A stretch of 64,000 bases of DNA from Notospermus geniculatus (lineage: Eukaryota > Nemertea > Pilidiophora > Heteronemertea > Lineidae): assembly GCA_002633025.1 (NCBI GenBank), contig NMRB01001379.1, positions 15,963 to 79,962 of the forward strand, written 5' to 3'. The translations under genes were made by a program, and so were the position numbers. How positions within the stretch are numbered: position 1 is the stretch's first letter; the number at the start of each line of letters is the position of its first letter. Below the pieces are notes generated by a model. The model worked only from the letters and a program-made list of their open reading frames with translations, was not told the DNA's origin and ran no database searches. This document shows positions 45,981 through 57,800 of the stretch, piece after piece.

Positions 45981-48436
45981 AACGGTTGTTACTCTGAAAA
46001 CTTCGCCCATGGATTCGCCGTCTCTGATTGCAACTGGTCATGCCGACAGTCTCATCTTCGTCACGGAATTTAATCCCGCGTTCTTCGCTGGGCATGAAAA
46101 GCCGCGGCCTCTCGAGACGATGATTAACACGTCTCAAGCTCATCAACCGAGCATCATGGGGCTGTACGGGAATGTAGAGAATGATGCCGTGAATGATTCA
46201 AGTGGGTGATCTATGTTGTAATTATGATGTCTTTAGCGTTTGAGGGTTTAGTGGATGAATCATAGTTCCTGAGGCCGGCTGATGTGACCTTAGGGAATTG
46301 GCTCAGTCAAGTGGTTAGAGATCGGGCGGGGATCTCAACGATAAGAGCTATCAAGTTTGACGAGATGCATGCAGAGGGCTCCAGCAAGTGTATCTCAACG
46401 TGTCTGGACGAACGCTCCATTTTGCGATCATGTGACTGGCGTAGCGTGGTCACATGACCTGTAAAACGGCGGCGTTTGGTGCGGTCACACGAGCGCTCTG
46501 CGTCATGTGACATAGCACTGCCTATCAGCGTGGATTTGTACCTCATCTAGAATTAAATGTGTCACACTAGATCTCTGATTGAGTCTCGCTCAAAGAAAGT
46601 TTTGGGACCCAACGGGAAGTATTTCCTGTGACCATTGGTAGATGACACAAAGCGACCAATGGAGGCGAGATTACAAGGCTTGCTTTCGTGACTTTTATCA
46701 TACATTTCTAGGGAAAATAAACCAACACGACTGGAACATCACAAGAGAACGTAATATCATAGATCTGTTCCCCTAGGGCCGTGCAAGGGAGACAAGCTAC
46801 AATCTCAGACACAGGAAATGTCGCCAAGGGGACGAGAGCTCACAACATCCCGCGCAGCAAACCGGAAATTAAGCCAACTTCCGGTTTGAAAGAAACGTTG
46901 TAGGACACATCTGACGTTGGCGTCTGTTGACAGCAACAGGGCGGTTTCTTCAAGTGAACCGAGTTTATACACGTCAGTTGGGTAACCCTCTGACAGGCCC
47001 TCTGGTTTATTACTTGTAATCACTACTTTAGCTGAGCGCATGACGGTGGTAGTGTTGGTCTGCATCCTCTCCTTCGATCAAGCAAGACCGAGATAACGTC
47101 GCCAACAAGGGATACTTGTGGCTGCGAATCGCCGTCCTTATGAACCAAGATGGAGGCCGAAGAACAGACTTCAGAAAACCTGTGGCTAGAACCCTCGTTT
47201 AACAATCTGCTCCTCGGTCAACGCACAAATCTGGACTACCCATTACTGAGACAAGTACTCATGTCGACCAAACTCTACATGGACGAAGTTACTAATGAAT
47301 AGAACCATTCCCAAAGTTCCGCGCTCCCCTTCGCCTCATTGTTTCGTCGGAAACGCAGACGTCTGACCCGTCTGTTTTAATTTCGTCTGACAGTATCGCA
47401 CACCGACAACAACAACGGCAAAGAGGGAAAAACAACAGATAATGAACGGTGTCACTTCAGCCGAAATGACTGCAAACAGCGGCGACGAGTCCCGCTGATC
47501 AAATAAGCCTTTTTCACTAGCAAACCTCCGCATTTGACCTTTAAGTCTGTCGCTTAAGTGAGACGGCCTAATTTGCAAAGTGGCAAGTCCAAATCGAATT
47601 AATACGGTAATGTATATATAGGAAGACTTAGAGTGAAAGGCTAATGAAATTACTCGTATCTAGAAGATACCTATGCGAACTCCAGGCCACGCGCATGCGA
47701 TCTGGTCAGCAATGTATGGAGAGTGAGATAACGAGCATCCAACTGCACATTGGTTTCACAAGCGGACAGAGCAAAAATGTGACAAAAACTTTCTGAATCG
47801 ACCCCGTTTTATCGACAGTTTCCTAGCCACCAGCTCCACCTATCATACCATTCCTTATTTTCTAAACAACCGGTGGTTGTCGTTGACGCATAAACCCATG
47901 ACAACAGATCCGCCGGTGCCTGAAAAAAACGCATCGTTGGCGTTTACAGCGGCTGTTGACAAGATAAATAGGGTAATCCTGTAGAGTTGCTGGAGGCAAA
48001 AGTCGCCATCCGGCTTATGTGATCTCACCGGACAGACAGTATTCCTGACAACAAGCCACCGTGTTCACCCCGGAGGCCGCCATAATCATAAGCTTCCCCG
48101 TCAACCAGATTTTTTTCTATCTCATTTCCTTCGCATGCTTTTAGGAAATGGACACGAGGACAATAAGTAGCTCCGATGACAGTAGAAATAATGGCCCTTT
48201 TTTTTTATTTATTGCTTCAGAAGTACATATTTTACCTGTTGCGATGGAACCGAAAGTCGTGAACGATGTTTCTGCTCAGATAGCCAACCGACCAATAGAC
48301 GACTAATGTTTATTGCAGATTGCACTTACGGCAGTGGACAGTATCTGCACATATGATAGCATTTTTTTCTGTTTTCAGCCTATTTAGCAGAATGGATCGC
48401 TCAGAATGAATCGGGGGGGGGGGGGGGATGAAGTAA
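45981..48436. other. No gene recognised
   Basis: ATTGGCTCAGTCAAGTGGTT at about 46300 looks like a tRNA D arm but has no T arm. CATGTGAC words cluster at 46430-46515. AACCGGAA/TTCCGGTT lies at 46859-46887. Frames of 60-86 codons lack domains. The right end is a G15 run (48413-48427). Confidence 0.5.
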
Positions 48437-48437
48437 N
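48437..48437. other. Single-base N next to a G15 run
   Basis: It lies 4 bases left of the 3.2-kb duplicated segment, so the left border of that duplication coincides with an assembly join. Confidence 0.85.
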
Positions 48438-48794
48438 GGGTTATGAAGTAAAAAAGCGAAAAAAAACTAAGACTAATGAGGCAACGATGCAATGCTTCCC
48501 CCCTTTTATCAACAAAGCTGACGCGATGTCAAAAAAGATTAAAAATGCATCAGTTTAAATTGAGTTATGTTGTGATACGTATACAGCGATCTCAGCCAGA
48601 TTGTCCCTGAAGGTTTTGGTGGTGATAATCTATACACAGTCTTCAGGACCTGGAGGTAGGTTTAATCATATCACGGCCGTCTCTTGGGGAGCAGATTGGA
48701 ATGGCAATGATTGGATTTTTCGGTCGTCTGGTAGACCTGTTAGTCTAACGTCTGTCGGGTTTTGCTGGAGCTCGTCGGACGAGTCATCAACATT

Positions 48795-48871
48795 GGGCTG
48801 TCAGAGTGGAGCAGTGGAAACATCGGTACCTCTCACATCTGAGGGTTCAGGTTCGATCCCCGGTCAGACCC
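48795..48871 (+). mobile_element. tRNA-like SINE head, copy in duplication 1
   Basis: GTGGAGCAGTGGAAACATCG resembles a D arm with A box; CAGGTTCGATCCCCGG is a good T arm/B box. Outer GGGCTG / CAGACCC partly pair. The anticodon arm (CCTCTCACATCTGAGG) is stem-like. In the sister copy the D arm reads GTGGTAACATC, closer to a real tRNA. Confidence 0.6.
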
Positions 48872-49126
48872 GCCCTTTGACTCTCTTTAAAGAGAATTAG
48901 TCACGATAGTCAAAAATAACACCAAGAATGATTTCGTGGCCCACGAAATTCACAATTTCAAAATCACAAATTTCGTATTTCAGCGGATTACATCCCTGGT
49001 CAAGCCAAGATTTGCAGTTGACCTGTTTTAAATGCTGTTCGAGGGCAGCAAAACCACAGCAGTTGTGCAAATACGCTTTTAGTAGACAATGAATTCCCGA
49101 TGTGAACACTCTGTAATAGATTCAAG

Positions 49127-49303
49127 ATGGCGGCGTTTGATTCTCTATGCAGACACCTTGACGGACACGACCAGTTCGCTTTGACGCTGCAGGGGTTCAC
49201 TCCGGACACACTGGTTTCCTCCTGCTTGCGTTCAATTCGCCCAATATTTTCTATAGAGCTTATGATACAGTATTTGGCACTCAGCTCTCAATTCAATACC
49301 TAA
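49127..49303 (+). CDS. 58-codon frame, possible first exon (copy 1)
   Basis: The start context CAAGATGGCGGCG is a strong animal initiation context, often seen at true first exons. The frame encodes MAAFDSLCRHLDGHDQFALT and continues LQGFTPDTL..., then ends at TAA (49301-49303). Composition is protein-like, but I recognise no family. The sister copy has the same length with two base differences, one silent (ACT/ACG) and one giving Leu7 to Val. Neighbouring sequence is similarly conserved, so this is weak evidence of selection. If an exon, a GT inside (for example after ACACTG) would have to serve as donor, and it is a poor match. It may equally be noncoding. Confidence 0.25.
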   Translation: MAAFDSLCRHLDGHDQFALTLQGFTPDTLVSSCLRSIRPIFSIELMIQYLALSSQFNT

Positions 49304-52006
49304 ACCTCGTCACGACTGACTGCGGAGTTGTGATGACATGGGACGAGGTCGCCAGGATCGAAATTGACAGACGACACCAGCACGGAAGTCAGGAAATCCA
49401 ACGGAAACCACCGATCATTTCCGACGACAAACGAATTCCGTGCTCATGAATGGAGGCGCGAGACAGGAAGTCCAAGGTTTCCTGTCATCACGCGCAAAGA
49501 AAGACAGATGAGTTTGCCAACTGCGCATGCGCAACGTTTCTACAGGGTGCTCCAAGGAAAACACTTTCGGAAATGTCGCTGCTCCATCATCGGCGGGCTA
49601 AGTGAATTTTGCGCCGTGACGTACTGCTTTGTGGCTTCCAAGATTCATGTTTGATATGATGCGCAAAGAAAGCGACTATTTCCTTTTTTACAGTAGCGAA
49701 AAATTCTTTTGATTTATTCACCGCTAGGCCAGTCTAGACAACGTATAAAAGAAAGACGCCACTGTATTCTCCAATAAAAACACTGCCTCGGCGAAAACAT
49801 GGAGAAAAAAACTACTAAGATGCTGGAGATGTAATGATTTTTGTCAATAAGTGCAATGTTTGCTTTGTCTAAGCAGATTATATTGTTCACGACATCCCCG
49901 GAGAAGATATCGGTGGCCATGTTATTAAGCCATTGATTTACATTCCGTCGATTCGGCTTACAAATGTAATCTGGGATTGGGCCTCGTCTGTTGGGGTTTG
50001 TTGGTAATAACAGCTAGTCAGACGATTCAGTCGTCTTTTACATCAGTTCAATGGCCCATCGTCTCTTTATTGGAATGTACATGTATGTCAGAGACGTCCC
50101 AAATAGCTTTTGTTTATCTCCATCGACTGCCACTAGATGCCGCCTCCGTCAATCAAGTGACATCTGGCGGCTGTACCGAACATCGTTAATTAATAGACGG
50201 CACCAGATTCCGACAAGGAAACCATCCATCCCAAGTCGTCGGAGGGATAGCTTCGAATACGAGGCTCATGACGTCACTGGGAGAAGCCCGGATGTGCAAA
50301 AGCAGGGAATTCTATTGGCACTGTAACTCCCACTCACGTGATACAAATGCAGCTAACATTTTAAAAATAGCCGTTTGAAGAGGCACACGTGATCAACCCA
50401 CATCCCTCAGAACGCCTGGGGTAGACTGAGAAGTTTCCCATTTCAAACGATCGACGTTGTGAAATATCGTTTCAACCCACTGGCAGTCGACTCCATTATG
50501 CTAATTAGGGCCAGGATGGGTTAATTAATATTCAAACGGGTGTGCTGTTGCAGACGGAGCACTCTTCTGGGAACGTGGAGCGTCGCTTCATATACATATC
50601 AGATTGAGCCTACACGATACGTATCTGTTGAGACGGGCGTTTGTAAAACACGGAACAAAACGAGCGGAACGAAACAGAGCCGTGATGCAGAAGATGGTCT
50701 GTATATGGGAAAAGTTCATCTGCAGACCTTTCGGGTGGCACTAAATTGGGAACTTCAATCCGAAACGCTGCAGTAGAAACAGCATTATATTAAAATCAAT
50801 ACGGGTGAAATGAATTTCAACAGTTGGCAGACGACGCTGAAGAATATCAGACAATTTTGAGAGCAAAGTAAATAAATCCAGATTGAGTAAACTTTTGTTG
50901 GTGTGATATTGCAAGCAGTGTTTCAGAAATCTCTTCAGATGTTGTGTGCCTGCTTTCTCAGCACCTCGGCTAGCTGTGTTGGGTCAACAGCCCTGCATTC
51001 GACCACAAGGATGATGATGCTGGCACCGACACGCACCTCATCAGTCCAACTGACCATGTAATTATTCCTAGCACGGTCAGTAACGGGATACAACCGTCTG
51101 GTAATTTCCTGTCATCGCTATCACTTGAGAGGCTTCGTACTTTTTCGGAAAGACGGAAACGGCGTGGATCATTCATGACAATCTGATGGGTCCGTGTTCC
51201 CAATGCTCCCGTCCGTAGGATCCGTACGTAAACTGGTTTCGCCTTCTACATGTATTCCTATGACTAAAGCACGGTGAGACGATAGAGAACTAGTCTGGAT
51301 ACAGATCCGCATTTGCCAGTAACGTTCCTGATTCTTCGAGACAGTAAAGAGGCAACACTCATCCTAAAGTATCGCGAGGAAGGTTGTCACATGCAGATGG
51401 CGCCCTAGTCATCCATCACTTTCGGCAGTGCTGCCACCTACAAATTAGCGACGCCACCCATGGAACTTTAGAGTCGATACCATGAGGCCCGAGTTTGCAG
51501 TCGCAGTAAACTAAACCGGAAATAGCGATATATGAAACAAAGGCATAAAAATGATTGGAAATTTTAAGAGTGCTTGAGTTGCGTTCAACAGCAGGAAGCA
51601 CTATTGATATTGTTGTGGCTTTGCATAGTTTAGAATGATGTGAAGCACATAATTATGAAGTAAAAAAGCGAAAAAAAACTAAGACTAATGAGGCAACGAT
51701 GCAATGCTTCCCCGCTTTTCTCAACAAAGCTGACGCGATGTCAAAAAAGATTAAATATGCATCAGTTTAAATTGAGTTATGTTGTGATACGTATACAGCG
51801 ATCTCAGCCAGATTGTCCCTGAAGGTTTTGGTGGTGATAATCTATACACAGTCTTCAGGACCGGGAGGTAGGTTTAATCATATCACGGCCGTCTCGTGGG
51901 GAACAGATTGGAATGGCAATGATTGGATTTTTCGGTCGTCTGGTAGACCTGTTCGTCTAACGTCTGTCGGGTTTTGTTGGAGCTCGTCGGGCGAGTCATC
52001 AACATT

Positions 52007-52083
52007 GGGCAGTCAGAGTGGAGCAGTGGTAACATCGGTACCTCTCACATCTGAGGGTTCAGGTTCGATCACCGGCCGGACCC
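52007..52083 (+). mobile_element. tRNA-like SINE head, copy in duplication 2
   Basis: GTGGAGCAGTGGTAACATCG, CCTCTCACATCTGAGG and CAGGTTCGATCACCGG give A box, anticodon-like stem and B box in order. It shares all three blocks with 48795-48871, with the A-box region less worn here. Confidence 0.6.
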
Positions 52084-52347
52084 GACCTTCGACTCTCTTT
52101 AAAGGGATTTTTTAGTCGCGATAGTCAAAAATAACACCAAGAATAATATCGTGGCCCACGAAATTCACAATTTCAAAATTACAAATTTCGTATTTTAGGC
52201 CTACCGGATTGCATCCCTGGACAAGCCTAGATTTGCAGTCGACCTGGTTTAAATGCTGTTCGAGGGCAGCAAAGCCTCAGCAGTTGTGCAAATATGCTTT
52301 CAGTAGACGATGAATTCCCGACGTGAACACTGTGTAATCAATTCAAG

Positions 52348-52524
52348 ATGGCGGCGTTTGATTCTGTATGCAGACACCTTGACGGACACGACCAGTTCGC
52401 TTTGACGCTGCAGGGGTTCACGCCGGACACACTGGTTTCCTCCTGCTTGCGTTCAATTCGCCCAATATTTTCTATAGAGCTTATGATACAGTATTTGGCA
52501 CTCAGCTCTCAATTCAATACCTAA
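52348..52524 (+). CDS. 58-codon frame, possible first exon (copy 2)
   Basis: Identical in length, start context (CAAGATGGCGGCG) and stop to the frame at 49127-49303, with Val at residue 7. The same doubts apply: no recognised domain and no clear donor site. Confidence 0.25.
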   Translation: MAAFDSVCRHLDGHDQFALTLQGFTPDTLVSSCLRSIRPIFSIELMIQYLALSSQFNT

Positions 52525-54890
52525 ACCTCGTCACGACTGCGGAGTTGTGATGACATGGGACGAGGTCGCCAGGATCGAAATTGACAGACGACACTAGCAC
52601 GGAAGTCAGGAAATCCAACGGAAACCACCGATCAATTCCGACGACAAACGAATTCCGTGCTCATGAATGAAGGCGCGAGACAGGAAGTCCAAGGTTTCCT
52701 GTCATCACGCGCAAAGAAAGACAGATGAGTTTGCAATTTGCTGCGCATGCGCAACGTTTCTACAGGGTGCTCCAATGAAAACACTTTGGGAAATATCGCT
52801 GCTCCATTTCTCAATCATCGGCGGGCTAAGTGAATTTCGCGCCGGGACGTACTGCTTTGTGGCTTTCAAGATTTATGTTTGATATGATGCGCAAAGAAAG
52901 CGACTATTTCCTTTTTTACAGTAGCGAAAATTTCTTTTGATTTATTCACCGCAGGCCAGTCTAGACAACGTATAAAAGAAAGACGCCACTGTATTCTCCA
53001 ATAAAAACACTGAGAAAAACATGGAGAAAAAAACTACTAAGATGCTGGAGATGTAATGATTTTTGTCAATAAGTGCAATGTTTGCTTTGTCTAAGCAGAT
53101 TATATTGTTCACGACATCCCCGGAGAAGATATCGGTGGCCATGTTATTAAGCCATTGATTTACATTCCGTCGATTCGGCTTACAAATGTAATCTGGGATT
53201 GGGCCTCATCTGTTGGGGTTTGTTGGTAATAACAGCTAGTCAGACGATTCAGTCATCTTTTACATCAGTTCAATGGCCCATCGTCTCTTTATTGGAATGT
53301 ACATGTATGTCAGAGACGTCCCAAATAGCTTTTGTTTATCTCCATCGACTGCCACTAGATGCCGCCTCCGTCAATCAAGTGACATCTGGCGGCTGTACCG
53401 AACATCGTCAATTAATAGACAGCACCAGATTCCGACAAGGAAACATCCATCCCAAGTCGTCGGAGGGATAGCTTCGAATACGAGGCTCATGACGTCACTG
53501 GGAGAAGCCCGGATGTGCAAAAGCAAAAGCAGGGAATTCTATTGGCATTGTAACTCCCACTCACGTGATACAAATGCAGCTAACATTTTAAAAATAGCCG
53601 TTTGAAGAGGCACACGTGATCAACCCACATCCCTCAGAACGCCTGGGGTAGACAGAGAAGTTTCCAATTTCAAACGATCGACGTTGTGAAATATCGTTTC
53701 AACCCACTGGCAGTCGACTCCATTATGCTAATTAGGGCCAGGATGGGTTAATTAATATTCAAACGGGTGTACTGTTGCAGACGGAGCACTCTTCTGGGAA
53801 CGTGGAGCGTCGCTTCGCCTACTCTTCATATACATATCAGATTGAGCCTACACGATACGTATCTGTTGAGACGGGCGTTTGTAAAACACGGAACAAAACG
53901 AGTGGAACGAGAGACAGAGCCGTGATGCAGAAGATGGTCTGTATATCTATGGGAAAAGTTCATCTGCAGACCTTTCGGGTGGCACTAAATTGGGAACTTC
54001 AATCCGAAACGCTGCAGTAGAAACAGCATTATATTAAAATCAATATGGGTGGAATGAATTTCAACAGTTGGCAGACGACGCTGAAGAATATCAGACAATT
54101 TTGAGAGCAAAGTAAATAAATCCAGATTGAGTAAACTTTTGTTGGTGTGATATTGCAAGCAGCGATTCAGAAACCTCTTCAGATGTTGTGTGCCTGCTTT
54201 CTCAGCACCTCGGCTATAGCTGTGTTGGGTCAACAGCCCTGCATTCGACCACAAGGACGATGATGCTGACACCGACACGAACCTCATCAGTCCAACTGAC
54301 CATGTAATTATTCCTAGCACGGTAAGTAACGGGATACAACCGTCTGGTAATTTCCTGTCATCGCTATCACCTGAGAGGCTTCGTACTTTTTCGGAAAGAC
54401 GGAAACGGCGTGGATCATTCATGACAATCTGGGTTCGTGTTCCCAATGCTTCCGCAGGATCAGTACGTAAACTGGTTTCGTCTTCTACATGTATTCCTAT
54501 GACTAAAGCACGGTGAGACGATAGAGAACTAGTCTGGATACAGATCCGTATTGGCCAGTAACGTTCCTGATTCTTCGAGACAGTAAAGAGGCAACAATCA
54601 TCCTAAAGTATCGCGAGGAAGGTTTTCACATGCAGATGGCGCCCTGGTCATCCATCACTTTCGGCAGTGCTGCCACCTACAAATTAGCGACGCCACCCAT
54701 GGAACTTTAGAGTCGATACCACGAGGCCCGAGTTTGCAGTCGCAGTAAACTAAACCGGAAATAGCGATATATGAAACAAAGGCATAAAAATGATTGGAAA
54801 TTTTAAGAGTGCTTGAGTTGCGTTCAACAGCAGGAAGCACTATTGATATTGTTGTGGCTTTGCATAGTTTAGAATGATGTGAAGCACATA

Positions 54891-57800
54891 GTTCAGTAGC
54901 CTCGTGTATATTTGCGGGTAGGTGGAACACCAAGAGCTATTATAGAGAGGTTTTGCGCCTCTGTGGATAACGTTCCGACGACGTGTTAGGAGAGGGGTGA
55001 AAGTCGAGGCTTAACCTCATGGGAGCACGGGTCTAATGGCCGAAAATCATGAACGAATGGCCCAATTTATGAATAGCACACCAATATTTGACCATTCTTT
55101 CCTAAATTGAACTTGGCCACACCACCAAAACAATCTGGCCCACCTTCGATGTAGGTTCTGCGTTTCAGATCGCGCCACCTGGCGCCGCGGAGCAAGTGGT
55201 GTACCCTAGCGACGATGTGTGGAGATTGCCACTAAAGGTCGATTTAACCATTCCCATCCGGTGTAACAGGAATCCATGTCCCACGGGAATCGAATCCCGG
55301 TTGTATTTTTCGACAAGGGATCAAAGAAAGAAAGCAGGGCCGTTGATTTAAAACCGTACAATAACAGACTATTGTCACTCGGACTTCCATTCCTAGGACT
55401 CACGTTCCTTTCACACCTATACGTAACCTCTCTCATGACAGCTCATCTACATTTACGTATTGTAGCAATCCGACAAAGCATACCTCATTAATTGAGCTGT
55501 AAATATGTATAGATATACATGGGCACGTTAATGAATGTACGCCTGTTGTACTCTGTCAGCAGACAGCGTAGCTTATGAAATTGACATTAGTCATCATGAA
55601 TGTATTACGTGAAATATACCCGTTAGTATTGATGAATCGTCAGGCGAGTGGTTTGGTTTGTGAGAGAGGTACACACAGTGGTTATGGACTGCTGTTATAG
55701 TTAGAGAAATAGATATGTTCGGGATGAAGGCGCTCCTCCGTGGCGCCAGTTGGCTCCCTCGGGTAACCCAAACCGTAGAAAACGATTGGCATTCGTTTGT
55801 GTCACTGGTCTCGACGTAAGTTGTAAATGCCAAACCAGCAATGGGGAATTGTCCAGTGAGAGCCAAGGAGAAGTGAGAGCCTTCAGCAGCATCAGCTACC
55901 GGTGTCTTCAAGGAATGGACGGCTCACTTCAAGGTCATTTAACTATGACACAAGAAAGTGACGCAGCCCAGGGTCCTCTGGTTCGAAACCACAGACTGCG
56001 CGGCCGCGTTTCTTTGTCCGACATTGCCTCAAAATAAGGCCACCCCATCTGCTTCAGAAGTAAAGGTGTATCTAAGACATGGCACCCCTGTTTGCCGATC
56101 TTGGACCGACCGGTAGGCTACAGCTGGAATAACTGTAGGCCTACGTAACCCTGTTGGCAAACCATTGTTGTCGGATCCTGTACCACATAATATCTCAATA
56201 CTATTTAATTGTCGCTATTGTCTCTTTTTCTATCATCAACATCAAATTGGGCCAGAGTTCGGTTCGTGTCATACCAACGGCATCATGCACATACCAACAA
56301 CCAAGACCAATTTCCGAAAACAAAAAGAGTCATCCTTTTAAATACAATAACCTACCTTCGTCATCCAATGTCCTTTTGATCTCATTCTTGCCTTAGAGCA
56401 ACTTGTCCGTCAGTGAAAAGGGATAGAATACGAAAAAGGTCCTTGTCTAGTCCCTCATAAAATCGGCTGCGCTGAATCAGAGGTCCGCCGATGAAATCAT
56501 TTGACTATCACCTGATCCGTTGAGGCGGTATCATTGATACACCGCTGTATTATCGGTAACAGTACACAATGTTTGCTACGAATCTCTCCCACGAAAAAGA
56601 AATATAGGGTGACCAGTCGGCGAGTGTAAAGGTTTTCATTCAAAGAATCCGAGACTTGTATATCCGCCCCTTAATTGTCTGACTAACATCCCCTCAGTCG
56701 ATGACCAGTCTGACCTTTTCCTGCATCTAAAGGCCGTGTGGTCCAGGAAACTTGGCAACTCGAGCTGGGCTTGTAGGTAGCTGCGACCTGCCGCGAGGTG
56801 TTGTCGGAAAACGGTTACTGAATGACGTCCGCTCGTGGGAGGCCTCGTGGTGTCCAGAAGATGGCAGGAGTACCGTCACTGCGGTGCGAGAGTCCTCGAC
56901 CTGATACGAAAAACGGAAGGGCACGGTCGGCAATGCTTACGTCCGCTACGAGGAAGGCCTCAGATCTGCGATTGAGGAGAACAACTGTACAATACGGCCA
57001 GACACTCAATATCTAATGTCCCCTTGATGAAGGGTCGACGACACCAAAAAAGGATACGTCACCAAATGACTCCGACCGGTCAAGAAGGCCTCGGCGTCCA
57101 ACAGACAGCTACGAGGCTAGGCACCAGTCCAGTGCTAGAAGCTAAGTCCAGTCCACCAGATGAGTCGTGGCGTCAGCAGAACCAGCGTACGGACACATGC
57201 ACCGTATATCAACGTCTGCCTGACACAGACGTATGAAAACGAACACCGAATATGGATCTCCGCCAGCAAAATGCCTTGACGTACACAGACCAATGAGAGG
57301 TCACTGAATCTCCAAGTCCGTCGGTTACTAGGGTTGAATTCGTCTCTATGGAGAGAAGTCTACTGAGGGAAATGTCCCGTCTGCCGCTTTGTACGACAGG
57401 TGGTCTCTCTGTATCCGTTTCTCTGAGCAACGAAACCCCGACAGGTGAATCTCCCCGATGTCAAGAATATTCCAAGAATGACGAGCACGTCCTGGGGCTC
57501 TAAGCAATTACAGGAGGACAGTTAACCTTTCTTCAGGACTGCTATCGAAAGCGCATCTGTTCTTCTTGGTTTTATGAGGCCTGTATCCCTGCCGGCCCAC
57601 CGTGTCTGCCGCTCTGACCTTTTCCTCTGTGACCGTGTGTCTGTCCATCAACGCCCCTTGGGTCTTAGAATATTGTGAAAGATCGATGGACGCCTACAGA
57701 ATCTGGCCGGGAAATCTATCGAACAATATTCCACCAAGCCTTAGGGACTAGACCTTGTTAATGAAGCCAATGGTCTATATTCATCCGTCCAATTGAAAAC

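Larger units (their letters stand above)
48441..51651 (+). repeat. 3.2-kb direct duplication, copy 1
   Basis: From TTATGAAGTAAAAAAGCGAA to TAGAATGATGTGAAGCACAT plus A this corresponds base for base to 51653-54890, offset about 3212 at the left. Differences are scattered substitutions and small indels, a few percent at most by eye, with long stretches (about 49800-50200) near 1%. It carries a SINE head, a 58-codon frame and a TGACGTCA (50269). Confidence 0.95.
51653..54890 (+). repeat. 3.2-kb direct duplication, copy 2
   Basis: Same content and order as copy 1. Distinct changes include GCCTACTCTTC inserted near 53818 and loss of GCCTCGGC near 53010. No N lies at the junction with copy 1 (51651-51653), so the join itself is inside assembled sequence. 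The 153-codon minus frame (53985-54446) is broken by a stop in copy 1 and shows several amino-acid differences, so I do not call it a gene. Confidence 0.95.

Noticed and set aside
46295-46345. tRNA-like D arm (GGCTCAGTCAAGTGGTTAG)
   Set aside because: No B box or anticodon arm follows; at most a worn SINE head.
53985-54446. 153-codon minus frame in duplication copy 2 as a gene
   Set aside because: The sister copy has an in-frame stop and several amino-acid changes across a segment with few base differences, so there is no sign of selection on protein.
55285-55310. tRNA T arm / B box on minus strand
   Set aside because: CGGGATTCGATTCCCG pairs well, but there is no A box or acceptor stem at the proper distance.
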